Positions 1-11,476 are shown, counted from the stretch's first letter. The stretch: DNA of 64,000 nucleotides from Megamerina dolium (GCA_963854835.1 OY978527.1:23045557-23109556), one strand, 5' to 3'. Notes: a model not told the origin generated them from the letters alone. Numbers and translations: made by a program.

Positions 1-189
1 ATTAGTGTATGTTTTCAAATTGTATCATTTCATCTTACGTAAGAATCTCGTATGTATAAGGGCTGGTCGTAGACCAGATCAACAGGATTGGCAAGATAAA
101 ATTGTCGACAAGCCTAGAGCTTGTAGCAGGTTGGTGGGATTGCCAGAGCATGTAATGCTCGTGACTATTTTCATATTCAGCTAGAGTCT
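1..189. other. unassigned left edge
   Basis: The Jockey homology to the right stops near 190, just after the RT block that reads like GVxQxxVLGPxLY. I see no recognisable domain or repeat in this edge segment. It may be the DNA into which the element was truncated. Confidence 0.4.
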
Positions 190-2005
190 GCTGATATAAA
201 AAGGGACCTAAGACGGTTTCTTGCAGGACCCCAGCCATTATCGTACGTGTTTGAGTTAAATACGATCTTTATTTAATCATAAATTTTCTATTCAACAGAT
301 AGATCTTTAATAATTTGCAAATGTTATCAGGAAAGAAATAACCGATTTTGTGAAGTAGACCATCATGCCAAACCTTATCAAAAGCTTGTGCGACATCCAG
401 AAATACTGCTGAGCAGTACTGCTTTGCTTCGAACGCTTATGTAATGTTTGATACTATTGTTCTGTTGTGAACTTGTTCTACTGTACCATGTTTTGCTCTG
501 AATCCAAATTGATGCAACGGTATAATGTTATTTGCTTCAACAATTGGCTGTATCTTCAACATTAATAGTTTTTCAAACACTTTGGATAGGATAGGCAGCA
601 GGCTAATAGGCCTGTACGACGATGCATTAGTTGAGTCTTTTCCAGGTTTTGCAATCATAATTATTTGGGAAATTTCCCATAGCTCGGCACTTATTTTGTC
701 ATACCCTGCAGATTTTTTGACGTTTAGTTCATTTATGATTTTATTAACTTCCTTTAAAGAAAATCTCACAGGTAGTAGAGCTGTTATTGGTCATGATTGG
801 TAATCCTCCATTCTTGTAGATTCATTTATTTTGAAAACGCCTTCTAAGTGATTTGTAAATGCTTATCTATCTGTTATTCGTATTGGAGCCTCTCTTATTA
901 TCGGACACTTTACACTTTTGACTGCTTTCCACAGAGAATAATCTGTATCTTTTGTTGCAGCAAGATCACTAATATATACATTTAAACGTCTCTCTTCGGC
1001 TTATTTTAAGATTCTTTTAAGTGTTTTAGTGCAGTCTGCCAACTTTTGTTTTAGGGTTGGTGATCTATGCTGCTGCCATTCTCTCCTGGCTTTCCTTTTA
1101 ATTTTAATTAGTTCCTCAATATCGGCATTTGTATACTTTTTAAAATCTTGGAATTTATTTTGAGGTGTTGCAATTTTAGCAGCTTGATGAGCCAACTTGG
1201 TGAAATTTTCAACTGCACTGTCGACTTGCTTTACTGTCTTAAGAGGTATTTTAAGGCCAATGTGAGAACTAATATATTTTTTATAATTTAGCCAATTAGT
1301 GAATTTGTTTGTAAGATACTGGCTTGATTCACTGAAACTAACTAAAACATTTAGTAAAATGAACGATGGAGAATGATCAGATGAAAGTTCAAAGGATGGT
1401 CATGACTTTAAATGGGTTCTTTTTAGACTTTTAGTTGCTGCAAAGGCAATAAGATCCGGTACTTTTCTAGGATCCGAAGGCCAGTAAGTAGGTTGGCCGG
1501 TAGATATGGCATCATATCCGTTGCTTGATATTGTCGAGAAAAGATGTCTACCTTTTGGAGATATAAGCATGGAACCCCAATAAGTGTGCTTGGCGTTAGA
1601 GTCCCCCGCCGCGATAAACGTATGCCCTAAAGTTGCAAAAAATTCAGAAAATTGTTATTCTGTAATATTATGTCTAGGAGGACAGTAAACAGAAGATATT
1701 GTTAATTTTTGGGTACTTGTTTCTATACAAATAGAGGAATGAATATATTCTTTGCAAAATTCTTCTAATGCATAATGTTTTATTCTATTTTTGATGAGGA
1801 TATCTGTCCCTCCTCTTGCCTTATTTTCAGGGTGTTTGATATAATAAAGCGTAAACCCATTTATTGAAAAATTATTAAATTTTGTGAAGTGAGTTTCTGA
1901 AATAAGCATTACATTAACTTGATTTTTATGGAGAAATACTTCCAGTTCATTTTTAGGTTGGCTTAACCCATTTGCATTCCAAAAACATAACTTCAGTTCA
2001 TTCAT
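190..2005 (-). pseudogene. Jockey ORF2 (endonuclease-reverse transcriptase), broken
   Basis: The frame opens at MNELKLCFWNANGLSQ (2005), typical of an AP-like endonuclease. The catalytic signatures follow in order: SETHF, then GDSNAKHTYWG, then SSDHSPS, with a stop before the last. The linker KRKARREWQQHRSP near 1100 and the DYSLWKAVK block near 960 are Jockey hallmarks. RT blocks YRPISLLPILSKVFEK and FGFRAKHGTVEQV lie at 437-769. The segment between NVKKSAGYDKIS and IIMIAKPGK is a little short. The product would nick target DNA and prime cDNA synthesis from the nick. At least three stops or frameshifts and loss of the C-terminus make it non-functional. Confidence 0.8.
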
Positions 2006-2122
2006 TGTTTTGACAGAGTTGCTTGAAGGAGCATGGATTGATTTTTCATTAGCTCTTGCATCATGCCTTGCATTGAATTCATAAAATGTGTCATTAACTG
2101 GACCAGATTATTTACAGAATTT

Positions 2123-3327
2123 TCAAGTGTTTGGAGCACTATCTTGATTAACTTGAACTGGAGGAGTATTCCCCTTTAAAGTGTTTGCATAAGATGTTGG
2201 CATAACATGAGTAGTAGGAAGAGTAGATACATGCTCTATTTGAGGAGCATTAACCATTGATGGGTTGCGAGGTCTTACTTGGGAAGTACTTTTAAGTTTT
2301 AGTTTGAGCTCAGTATAAACTGGACAGCCTCTATAGTTTGCAGTGTGATTTCCACCGCATTTACTACATTTTTTAACAGAAGAATCTTCTTTGTTAACAA
2401 TACATTTGGAGGTGGGATGAAAGTCACCACATATATCGCATACACTTCGTAGAGTGCAGTAAGATTTTGTGTGCCCATACTCTTGACAGTTAGCACATTG
2501 TATTGTACCCGATATTTTATGAAAGACTAAGCCTTTGCTGCTTTTTAACTGGTACGTGTAATAGTATTTCTGTTTGTCATCAAAATATTTTGTGACAGAA
2601 CGGTAATTTCTTCCTTCATATATTTGTAGTTTAATTTCTTTAATAGTGCCCTTCATGATTGTTATGAAAATACTTAGCACCAATAAGTTGCGTAAGGTAT
2701 TTTATTAATTCAGTTTGATTGTTTTCCCTTACATATATTGGAGGTGGCTTAGATTTCTGCACTGTGGATTCGTTTTCTTGTTGACTTAGCATTGCAAATC
2801 TATTATTATTATTTATATTGTTGTTGTTGTTATTATTGTTATTATTATTATTAGTGCATCATATTAGTGTTATTATCGATTTTCGGGGAATTTTTTTGTA
2901 CGTCACACTGAGGGCTTCGCTTCCTCTTTGTAATTAATATATACCTATTCATTCCAGTTTGTACCTTTGTTCGTAATGTTGAAAGCGATGAATGCTTATC
3001 AACATGTTTATTTTCATTTTGCAAATGTTGCGAATCACCGGTTAGCAAGATGTTGTTTTCAAATGCTTTTGGTACAATTGTATTAGTGCATTGATTTTCT
3101 CTCTCTTTATCTTGCGAGAGAACTGACAACAGTGTAATTCCTAATACACGCGCTGTTGTTGTTGCTAATTCCTGCACTTCAGGTGTGACACATTGTGCAC
3201 TCCAAGACATGTTGTTGCTCGGAGGAGGAGCATAAGACAAAGAGTCTTCAGTTGTTGTTGTTGTGGCCTCACAGTGCTTCAACAATTTCAGTGTACTTTC
3301 GCTGTTATTCTGAATTTCTATTTTGAG
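2123..3327 (-). pseudogene. Jockey ORF1 (Gag-like nucleocapsid), broken
   Basis: The 5' part is an Asn/Thr-rich, low-complexity leader with an AAT/ATT-type microsatellite at about 2806-2852 that breaks the frame. It continues into a segment starting PPPIYVRENNQ, the usual opening of the structured part of Jockey ORF1. The C-terminal half holds three Cys-rich knuckles: CANCQEYGHTKSYC, CDICGDFHPTSKC and CSKCGGNHTANYRGC. ORF1 proteins of this clade bind the element RNA and carry it to the nucleus or telomere. The part between the YRSVTKYFDD region and the knuckles is shorter than usual, which suggests an internal deletion. Stops after the NHEGHY segment confirm it is dead. Confidence 0.8.
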
Positions 3328-3617
3328 AAATAATAATTGCAACATATATTTTGTACAACTATATACAGCAACAATTTATTTAATCAACTATATTTACAAT
3401 CAACTATTTAGAATAACACTTTAATATACTTGCAAATTTTGTCCTTGATACTGGTCCAATGTTTGTGCGATAACTTTCGGGATTTTATTGATTTTATTTA
3501 TTTATTTATTTATTTATATACTCTCTGGCAACACTCCAAAATCTTCTTTTATCGAGATTCTCCTATTTCTTTCTCGTTGGATTGTTCTGGTTATCGCCTA
3601 TTTCTTCTTGTTGACAT
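3328..3617 (-). repeat. partial antisense LTR of the SAP-Gag Gypsy family
   Basis: Reverse-complement of the R/U5 and part of the U3 of the LTR that recurs through the window (for example 4125 back to about 3800). It keeps the antisense TATA block (tatttatatactctctgg). A TTTA tetranucleotide run has expanded within it. It stops at the GTTGACATTC point and is replaced by (TA)n, so the U3 tip is lost. Confidence 0.75.
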
Positions 3618-3619
3618 TC

Positions 3620-3687
<68 letters not shown>
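3618..3687. repeat. (TA)n microsatellite
   Basis: Uninterrupted TA repeat directly 5' of the Gypsy insertion. After that insertion is removed, the tract would sit next to the SINE body at 7446. Two other SINE copies carry (TA)n on their 3' side, so this tract could be SINE-related, though here it would lie on the 5' side. Confidence 0.9.
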
Positions 3688-3690
<3 letters not shown>

Positions 3691-4125
3691 AACGAGTATC
3701 GATAGTTGATTACTCATCACTATTGTGACTGACTCTATTGGCAGCATCGAAACGAATGTCAACAAAAAGAATTAAACGATAACCAGAACAAGCCAACGAG
3801 AAAGGAAGAGAAGAATCTCGATAAAGGAAGATTCTGGGGTGTTGCCAACAGAGTATAAATAGAGCCAGTGTTGAGAATTGAGAATCAATCTAATTCCGAA
3901 CGTGATTGCGAAAACATTGATACAGAGGCAAAAGTTGCAAGTACATTTAAGTGTTATAGTAAATAGTTGATTGTAAACAGTGTTGATTGTAAATAGAGAT
4001 TATTAAATAATTTGTTGCTGTATATAGTTGTATAAAATAAGTGTTGCAGTTATCATTAACAGAATCCAGTGATCGAACAAGGTAATTCAAATAGAATTAA
4101 ACGTTCACAGAATAAAAACGTAACA
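3688..4125 (+). repeat. 5' LTR of Gypsy copy 1
   Basis: Begins TGTAACGAG and ends CGTAACA, the TG...CA ends expected of an LTR. It contains a TATAAATA box at 3854-3861 and an AATAAA-like signal in the ATTAAATAA stretch near 4010. The 3' LTR at 7004-7439 matches with scattered substitutions. Confidence 0.9.
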
Positions 4126-4127
4126 AT

Positions 4128-4144
4128 TGGTGTCAGAAGTGGGA
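4128..4144 (+). other. primer-binding site, tRNA-Leu type (copy 1)
   Basis: TGGTGTCAGAAGTGGGA starts two bases after the LTR. It is complementary to a tRNA 3' end reading TCCCACTTCTGACA-CCA, which fits tRNA-Leu (from memory of tRNA-Leu 3' ends). This assigns minus-strand priming. The same site recurs after every family LTR with internal sequence. Confidence 0.75.
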
Positions 4145-4154
4145 TTCTGTAAAT

Positions 4155-6965
4155 ATGGTGAAAATTGACCAACTAAAAGTGGACCAGCTTAAAAAGCTGT
4201 TGGTAGAGATGAATCTATCGTCATCAGGTGCAAAGGCGGAACTGCTGGTGAGGCTGAGGCAAGCTATGGAGGCTAAGGGAATTAATGTAGAAGAACATGA
4301 GTTCTTCTTGGAAGTCGATATACAAGCAGTCGTACACGCTGAGGAAGAAAGCCAGATAGATTCGAGTGGTCAACTAATGGAACTCATGAAATCCATGATG
4401 CAACAACAGCAGCAGCAACTGCAAGGAATTAATGCGAAGTTACAAGAAAATGCGTCTCGCATTGACTCCAAGTTTCAAGAACATTCGGCTGAATTGCGTA
4501 TGGAAATTCAAGAAGGTTCGGCTCGACAAGAACACGTCATCGAAAATCTACAAAAAGGAATTTAACTTAGATTTCAGGAAATTTCCGGAACCATTAATGA
4601 AAAGGTCACGGATTTAAAGGAACATGTAGATGACTTGGAAGATAAGTTCGAGAAATTACAGCACGAACTCAATCAACTAAAAATAAATGGACCAACCACA
4701 TCAGTGATTAGAGATTCAAGTACAATCAAATTAAAGCCACCAACATTTGACGGAAGCACGCCATTCAATATCTTCAAGCTTCAATTCGAGACAGCAGCTT
4801 CGAAGAATCAATGGGATGATAGCGACAAGACTGCTGCTTTAATAGTCGCATTAAAAGGTAATGCTTCCGAGGTGTTACAGATGATTCCAGAGAAAGATCG
4901 TGGTAACTATCAGTCACTGATGGACACACTCCAGCGAAAATATGGAAATGAATACAAGAGTCAGTTACATCGAATGGAGTTAAGATCGCGAGTGCAACGG
5001 AGTAATGAGAGCCTGCAGGAATTCGCTTCTGACATTGAGCGCTTATGTCATCTAGCGTTCTCCGGTAATTCGGAAGAGTTCGTCGAAAAAATAAAAATAG
5101 ACGCATTCATAGATGGTATACGTGACGGAGAGACAAAGCGTGCCCTAGTCATGTCACCAAGGAATACTTATGCCGAAACAGTCAGTAGTGCCTTGACATT
5201 TGAAGCCGCCAGTTTGATGTGTAGACCAATACCACGGGTACGCCAACTAGAAACAGAAACAGCAGATCTGGTTGAAGCAGTGTGTCAGGCAGTTAAGTCA
5301 GTAGTGCAGCCTGAAGGAAGAACAACAGGTGGACGTGAAAACAAATTTAATGGTAAGTGCTTCATTGCAATCAATCGAGTATGAAGCCTAAAGGAAGAAC
5401 AAGGAATCACACAAAAATAAATTTGCCGGTAAGTGCTTCATATGCGATTAAAGAGGACACATGGCGCGTAATTGTCGTCTACGACGCAAGCAACAAAGAT
5501 CGAATGCACCAAAACACCGAAAGGAAGATCGTGATGTCATTCATTGTGGCAAAGCTGATACTCCATATCGTCGTACTTGCACCGTAGATAGTAAACATTG
5601 TTCTCGGGTAGGAAGCCAGAATCACATTGTTAACCTACGACTTACGAATGTATTATCGGAAGAGTCATGGACAACCGAACGAGTGCAAGAAGATCAGCGG
5701 AACGACCCAGATCTCGTAAAGATTATGGAATACAAGGAGCAGGGCATACGTCCAGATTGGCAAGAAATGGCTAATGAGAGTCCAATAGCAAAGGCATACT
5801 GGGCGCAGTGGCAAAGCCTGCACTTACGAGACGGATGTTTATTCCGAGCATGGGAAGTGAGGATGGAAAAATCACTAATGATCTTCTAGTGGTACCCAAG
5901 GCGAGAATAAATGAAGTGATAGCTGAGTATCACAATGCCTCCAGTGGAGGGCATTTGGGAATCACCAAAACCGTCGAGAAAATAAAGAAACGATTTTATT
6001 GGGTTGGATGTCGTGACCATGTCGCTAATTGGATTCGGAAGTGTAAGCAATGCGCAATGGCCAAAGGTCCCACTAAGAAAAGTCGAGGTAAGATGCACCA
6101 ATACACCGTGGGTGCACCATTTGAGCGAATTGCTATGGACATAGCTGGGCCATTTCCAATAAGCAACGCAGGAAACAAGTATGTTCTGGTGGTTATAGAT
6201 TACTTTAGTAAATGGCCTGAAGTATACCCCATTCCAAATCAGGAAGCTAGTACAGTTGCGGATGTATTCGTCAACCAATGGATTACTCGTTTTGGTGTAC
6301 CGATGGAGTTACACTCAGACCAAGGTCGAAATTTCGAATCAGTTGTATTCCAAGAGATATGCCGTATGCTGGGTATATACAAAACTCGTACAACACATCC
6401 ACAATCTGATGGCATGGTAGAACGATTTAACCGTACCTTGGAGGAATATTTGAGAAAAGTCGTAGATAAATACCAAAGAGACTGGGATGTACATATACCA
6501 ATGTTCCTGATGGCATATCGATGCGCACAACATGATACGACTGCTACTACACCGGCAATGGCAATTTTTGGAAACGAGTTAAGACTGCCAGCTGATTTAA
6601 AATTTGGAGTCGTAACACCAACGAGATCAACCGAAGGTAATTATACTAGCGAAAAGCGTGAACAGTTGGATGAAGTACATCGGTTCATCAGAGAGCAGTC
6701 GCAGATGATAAGCGATAAGATGAAGGCCAGGTATGACTTGAAAGCAAATTCAAAAGGGTTCTATGAAGGAGAGCTTGTAATGCTTCATAATCCACAACGA
6801 AAGAAAGGCCTGTCTCATAAACTACAGACTCATTGGGAAGGACCATATGAGATTATAGCAAAGATAAATGACGTAGTGTATCGCATTCAACGTGCCTGGA
6901 ATAAAAGAGCAAAGTTTAAAGTAGTGCACTTGGAGTGACTTGCGCCATATCGAGGGGAAGTATAA
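4155..6965 (+). pseudogene. Gag-integrase polyprotein gene, disrupted (copy 1)
   Basis: Collinear with the intact 937-codon ORF of copy 3. The order is SAP domain (MVKIDQLKVDQLKKLL), Gln-rich coiled coil, Gag core (TFDGSTPFNIFKLQFE), zinc knuckle region and integrase (HLGITK, CKQC, MDIAGPF, HSDQG, MVERF). Lesions relative to copy 3: a TAA stop at about 4563; loss of about 33 bp that removes most of the first zinc knuckle near 5366; a stop in the second knuckle near 5450; a one-base frameshift near 5855; a 6-bp deletion near 6395 that shortens the D35E spacing; and a premature TGA at 6936. No protease or RT is present. The product, if any, would be fragments. The conserved Gag-to-integrase junction lies near 5560-5600. 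Confidence 0.88.
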
Positions 6966-6990
6966 AAACTTGTTCGGGACGAACAAGGTT

Positions 6991-7003
6991 AAGAGGAGGG
7001 CAG
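6991..7003 (+). other. polypurine tract (copy 1)
   Basis: AAGAGGAGGGCAG immediately before the 3' LTR, the expected position of the plus-strand primer. It is identical to the tract at 47503-47515. Confidence 0.8.
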
Positions 7004-7439
7004 TGTAACGAGTATCGATAGTTGATTACTCATCACTATTGTGACTGACTCTATTGGCAGCATCGAAACGAATGTTAACAAAAAGAAATAAGCGATAACC
7101 AGAACAAGCCAACGAGAAAGGAAGAGGAGAATCTCGATAAAGGAAGATTCTGGTGTGTTGCCAACAGAGTATAAATAGAGCCAGTGTTGAGGATTGACAA
7201 TCAATCTAATTCCGAACGTGATTGCGAAAACATTGATACAGAGGCAAAAGTTGCAAGTACATTTAAGTGTTATAGTAAATAGTTGATTGTAAAGTGTTGA
7301 TTGTAAATAGAGATTATTAAATAAATTGTTGCTGTATATAGTTGTATAAAATAAGTGTTGCAGTTATCATTAACAGAATCCAGTGATCGAACAAGGTAAT
7401 TCAAATAGAATTAAACGTTCACAGAATAAAAACGTAACA
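7004..7439 (+). repeat. 3' LTR of Gypsy copy 1
   Basis: Same ends and TATA block as the 5' LTR, followed by the ATAT target duplication. It has small indels relative to the 5' LTR, such as the loss of bases in the TGTAAACAG block. Confidence 0.9.
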
Positions 7440-7445
7440 ATATTA

Positions 7446-7725
7446 TAGTTAGTGTGTTGGTATTCAGATCTGTAGGTTGTGGGTTCAATGCCCGGCTGAA
7501 GCATAACAAATTTAATATCGAAAGTAACAATTTGCCATGGAAAAGCTTCTAAAGGAACTCTGTGACAAAGCTCAGAAAAAGTTATTTCGAAAAGTTTCGC
7601 CGTTCGAAACCAGCTAAAATAAGTAGGTGCCTTCTAATACACTCCAAAATTCAACACGCACAACAGTAATGGAAGAGAAGCTTAGCCAAGCAGCCCTTCG
7701 ATGCTTTTAGTGCCATATATATTTT
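7446..7725 (+). repeat. tRNA-derived SINE, copy 1 (5' truncated)
   Basis: Shares its body with 12796-13137: B-box-like GGTTCAATGCC at 7482-7492, the CATAACAAATTTAATATCGA block, the AAAAGCTTCTAAA block, and an end in TTAGTGCCATATATAT. The A-box half is cut off at the left. An internal segment of about 50 bp present at 12885-12945 is missing here. The 3' tail is a decayed TA/T run. Confidence 0.75.
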
Positions 7726-7734
7726 TTTCGTGTG

Positions 7735-8260
7735 TTGTAATTCAACCTGTGTGGCGGATCCCTATATAGAGTTTTAAGAAACGGCTCAACACCATAACCA
7801 GAATCACCCAGCAACCAGGAATTACATTCGCCTGCTTCAAAATTTCCCTCAAAGTATTGTTTTGATTTGCTCATGTTGAATATGAAGACATATGGCTAGA
7901 TCCAGGATAACACGCATCGATGGCTCTATCATTCTATGATCACATATCCGCAAAATCCAAATTTGTATGTGCGGTACATTTCGGTTTTATTCTATGCTTA
8001 CCACTATGGCGTTATCACTGAAACATCCCTTCCTATTGGAATATAGATAAGAGGATTCACTTGGTTTTGGCAACCTAACATATATGCCATCAACACAACC
8101 GATTACAACTGGAATGCCAAACTTAGCAGAGAAGTATATTTTACAGCTGTGTTTTTCCATTCCGTTCATACTATCCATTCCAACGGTATCCTCCTTCTGC
8201 AAAGAATCACAACATTGTAACCAGTTGAAGTGCTAGTGGTACAGATGTTTCTTTCAAAAA
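7735..8260 (-). pseudogene. PIF/Harbinger transposase remnant
   Basis: The minus strand shows the HARBI1-type nuclease signature FGIPVVIGCVDGIYVRLPKP followed by YLYSNRKGCFS (8202-7987). After frame breaks comes LLGDSGYGVEPFLKTLYRDP near 7800-7740. These are the first and second acidic blocks of the DDE_Tnp_4 fold, which performs cut-and-paste transposition with a 3-bp target. Upstream, a segment reads SFLKETSVPLALQLVTML, like the conserved helical region before the catalytic core. The catalytic Glu region and termini are not found. Several frameshifts are present, so it is inactive. I saw no clear terminal inverted repeats. Confidence 0.75.
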
Positions 8261-9109
8261 CGACTTAATTTCTTAAAGAACATATATCAAATAACATAAA
8301 TGCTGACTCGTTCAATCGATAATAAGCAATGAAGTTGTAAGCAGTGCATCAGTAAAACTTTCTTCTTACAGAAGCGGCACTGAATATATTTATGTGGAAT
8401 CCGGGAGATCCAATGAATTGGAATGGTCTCTAAGTCTGCGTTGTTCCATGTTTTCTGATTTTCTTGCTTCCTTTTCTCTTAAAAAACTTGCTGCTACCAA
8501 AAATACACTCATTTTTTGTAATTTGTATCAAGTTTTCACAAACCTGAGAATTTAAATTTGACTCATTCCATCAAATTAGATGATTCGAATATAAATGAAA
8601 TCGTGCGATTTCTATCACACGTAAAAGAGATTCGAACGATTTGCATTTTTTAGAATGTCACTCAAATCCAGTTTCAAACAATCAGATTCTCAATATAAAA
8701 TTACTACCAAAATAATCTAGGAGTTTCTAACCATCCCGATAACTTTGTTAGATTTCCTAAATGCAACTCTTTTTTTTCGATTTTTTTCGGAGAGAAGGGA
8801 GAAATGTAAAAATCAAATATAAATAAAATGGAAGCCGACAAGGAATGGTTTGTAAATTTATAACACGGTTTAATTGAAATAATTTAATAATTAAAGAGTA
8901 TTCAAGTGCATACAAAACATTCGAAAACCTTTTATCCAAAGGAATGCATTGTCTTAAAATTGTATCGCTTTTTTGCATATAATCAAAGTGATTTCTGCTC
9001 TATTAAAATTAACGGACGCCATGACATTTATTGACGAATTCGTAAGCAGCAGATATAAATAAATTAATTAATACGAAAAAAAACACAATTTATAATGATA
9101 GTTTTAACA
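8261..9109. other. AT-rich, no gene recognised
   Basis: Could include the 5' part of the Harbinger element. I see only short, low-complexity ORFs and nothing I can name. Confidence 0.5.
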
Positions 9110-9186
9110 TTAGAAAGCCTAGAACTGAATCTCTTTTAAAATTGTTACATATCCCAATTCAATTGGTCAATATGGTAATACAGTAT
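9110..9186 (+). repeat. 77-bp segment shared exactly with 17501-17577
   Basis: Starts TTAGAAAGCCTAGAACTG and ends ATGGTAATACAGTAT, immediately 5' of a solo LTR. The same 77 bases lie inside the Gypsy remnant at 17.5 kb, also abutting an LTR. Here it looks like ordinary flanking DNA. Confidence 0.85.
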
Positions 9187-9611
9187 TGTAATGAGTATCG
9201 ATGGTTGGTTATTCATCACTAATTGTGAATGTCACTAATAATGGTAGCATCGAAACGAATGCCAAGAAAAAGAAATCGGCGATAACCAAAACAAGCCAAA
9301 GAGAAAGAAAGAGAAGAAACTCGAATACGATAAAGGAAGATTCTGTTGACCAGTTCTTGACAAATGAAATCAATCGAATTCCGAACGTGACTGCGCAAAC
9401 ATCTATACAGAGGCAAAATTTGCTAGTACATTAAAGTGTTATTGTAAATAGTTGATTATAAACAGAGTTGATTGTAAATAGAGTTTATTAAATAAATTGT
9501 TTCTGTATATAGTTGTACAAAATACGTGTTGCAATTATTATTAACAGAATTCAGTGATCGAACAAGGTTGCTTCGAGTAGAATTAAACGTTCACAAAATA
9601 AAAACCTAACA
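9187..9611 (+). repeat. solo LTR, SAP-Gag Gypsy family (variant U3)
   Basis: Runs TGTAATGAG to CCTAACA, 425 bp, flanked by GTAT on both sides (9183-9186 and 9612-9615). It has no internal sequence, so it is most simply a solo LTR left by LTR-LTR recombination. Its U3 differs from the main type: GTTGGTTATTCATCACTAATT, and the TATAAATA block is replaced by a GATTCTGTTGACC stretch. It may lack a standard TATA promoter. Confidence 0.88.
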
Positions 9612-9615
9612 GTAT

Positions 9616-9984
9616 TATGCATATGATATATGTAAGAATAAGGAAATGATCCAAGAATGATAGAGATAAACATTGCGCCCTATGACTGCGTATTGCGAAA
9701 TAGTACGAATAGTAAGCAAATAAGAAGCGTCAAAATTCCACACAAAAGGTAAATAAAACTGCGAACATTTATATAATAATTGTAGAATAAGGAATATTTA
9801 TTACTTTATTATGAAAAATATTAAAAGAAACAAGTTAATATATATACCGCGAGAATGTGATTGTAACCTAAAGTGACCAGAAGTTGCCTAAAAGGAAAAG
9901 TGGGCCAAAATATGTAAATAAAAGCGAAGAGATAATAACTAAAAAAGAATTAATTAAGGTTTATAAAAGAATTAATAAAAAGTA
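9616..9984. other. no gene recognised
   Basis: AT-rich sequence between the solo LTR and the THAP remnant. Nothing identifiable. Confidence 0.5.
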
Positions 9985-11068
9985 AGTTACTATTTTAGTG
10001 AATTTTCTTTTTTCCTTGTGAGCGGTTTCTTCAATTTCTTTGTTTAGTTTTTGTAAAAAATTATTTGTTATGAACAACCCATTTCCATTAATTGCATTTA
10101 AAATATTTTCAAGAGATTGCAATAGAACTACGGGTTTCTCGATAGGTTTTAATAATCCACCTTCACTCAGCTGATTAACTCAGGTATAACTTGATTCTGT
10201 GCCTTCCTGAATTGCAATATCTCCCACTTCGTGTTGTAATTTTTGGCATATATAGTCGGGAATATTTTTGTGCAGTTTTTGTTAAAACCTTTTTAAAACT
10301 TGTATATTAAATACATAATTTCTTTCCGCCTGTTTAAAGGAGAGCTTCAATCGGTCCACTTTGTGGAATGCTTTTTCTGAAGTCTTAGCAGTAGCAAAAT
10401 TTCTTTCTTTAACGTTTTACTACGTTGTTAATAAACATACACAATATATATTTATTAGTTGAACTATGCGATTTACTTACACTTCCTTTCTTAATTCTTC
10501 CACCTCTTCAAACGCGTGGTTATTGTTATGCAAATTTAAGCAGAGTTTGAGGCTTCTCTTCTTTTCCATTTGAAGAGTGAAAGGGCGAATTTTCTCTATT
10601 ATCCTCGATCACCGTGCTGGCTTCTGCAGTAATGAGGCTAACATTGCCGTCAACTTCAAAACCAACCAACGATTTTTGTTACAATTAACTGCAATTTCCG
10701 AACTTTGTTGATGCAACAACATAGCAAAGATTTGCTTATTTTCTCTTCGCTGAGCCTTATGTTCCCGAAGAGTTGTCCCACCAGATACTCGGCAAATAGT
10801 TGGCACAACCACGCGCTTCAATTTAAGTTTTGACGCAAAGCCTGAAAAATTAGGTACATTTCAGAAATGCGAATGTGTGCTAATTAAATAAATAAATTTT
10901 ACCCATTTCATATTGCTTGAGGTTTATAAAATCATCATCTATGAAATGGTCCTTGCAAATCACACTATTTTTGTGGTTGAAAGGACTTAATCGCCGGAAA
11001 CTAATCCATTTTTTTTGCCAAATCCACATCACACGGAAAGTAAAATAATTCGACACTGCACACTTCAT
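9985..11068 (-). pseudogene. THAP-domain gene remnant with introns
   Basis: Exon 1 (11068-10903) starts MKCAVSNYFTF and contains W, then VICKDHFIDDDF, the C-x2-H half of a THAP zinc module. A GTAAAA donor follows, and a TTTTTCAG acceptor precedes 10841. The joined codon reads into GFASKLKLKRVVVPTI, the AVPTI-like end of THAP. Further on, a GTAAGT donor lies at 10480-10475 and a coding-like stretch (KAFHKVDRLKLSF, LLQSLENILNAING) at about 10400-9990. THAP domains bind DNA in P-element-type transposases and in host regulators. The second zinc Cys appears changed to Tyr (CAVSNY) and at least two stops occur downstream, so I treat it as decayed. I cannot tell host gene from transposase. Confidence 0.6.
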
Positions 11069-11399
11069 TTATAAAAATCAACTTTTATTCAATCAAAATT
11101 GTTTTAAGTAACCGCGTACTATATAAATACAAGAATTATAAAAAATTTATTTGTTCCTTTCGGTTAATGTTTTCTTCGTTTATGATGTGTGCATACGAAC
11201 TGTCGGCTGTCAAACTCAAACCAAAAAAGATAACTGTTCACTCAGGGCGCAATCTGTATTTATATCATTCTTGGTGAAAAAGGTGGAAATTATGAAAATC
11301 GATATGCTGAAAATTTGTCCTGATACAGCCCTCTCGTCAGAAATTACTATACCGTTATTAAAGAAAATTTCATGTCAAAAACTATAATAGTGTAATTGT
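11069..11399. other. no gene recognised
   Basis: Short AT-rich stretch between the THAP remnant and the MITE. A 78-codon plus-strand frame here has no family resemblance that I can see. Confidence 0.5.
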
Positions 11400-11427
11400 T
11401 CTTATGCAGAGCATACACGCTCTAAAA

Positions 11428-11476
11428 GTTGGTTAAACATGTTGTAAATGAGTTGGATGGCTGTTTAGTATATACA
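11428..11476 (+). repeat. 49-bp direct repeat, left copy
   Basis: Identical to 12351-12399 and brackets the Tc1-like remnant. It is part of the MITE sequence: the copy at 53.4 kb has a single equivalent. Confidence 0.9.

Larger units (their letters stand above)
190..3327 (-). mobile_element. Jockey-clade non-LTR retrotransposon, decayed (copy A)
   Basis: On the minus strand the order is ORF1 (Gag-like with CCHC knuckles), then ORF2 (AP-endonuclease followed by reverse transcriptase), as in the Jockey clade. The 3' end is missing: RT stops around the catalytic palm and no tail is seen. The 5' side stops where an antisense LTR fragment begins near 3328. Several frame breaks make it inactive. 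A second, younger Jockey of similar type lies at 24.3-26.2 kb. Confidence 0.8.
3688..7439 (+). mobile_element. Ty3/Gypsy LTR element encoding only Gag and integrase, older copy (copy 1)
   Basis: Complete LTR-to-LTR element of about 3.75 kb. It has LTRs of 438 and 436 bp, a tRNA-Leu-type primer site, a polypurine tract and 4-bp target duplications ATAT (3684-3687 and 7440-7443). The interior goes straight from Gag zinc knuckles to the integrase leader. Protease, RT and RNase H (normally about 2 kb) are absent, with the same junction as in the intact copy at 44198-47952. The two LTRs differ at roughly ten positions by eye, so this copy is clearly older than copy 3. Confidence 0.9.

Noticed and set aside
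9201..9434. 77-codon frames in LTRs (9201-9434 and 17592-17825)
   Set aside because: They are LTR sequence read in one frame, basic and low complexity, without conservation in other family LTRs.
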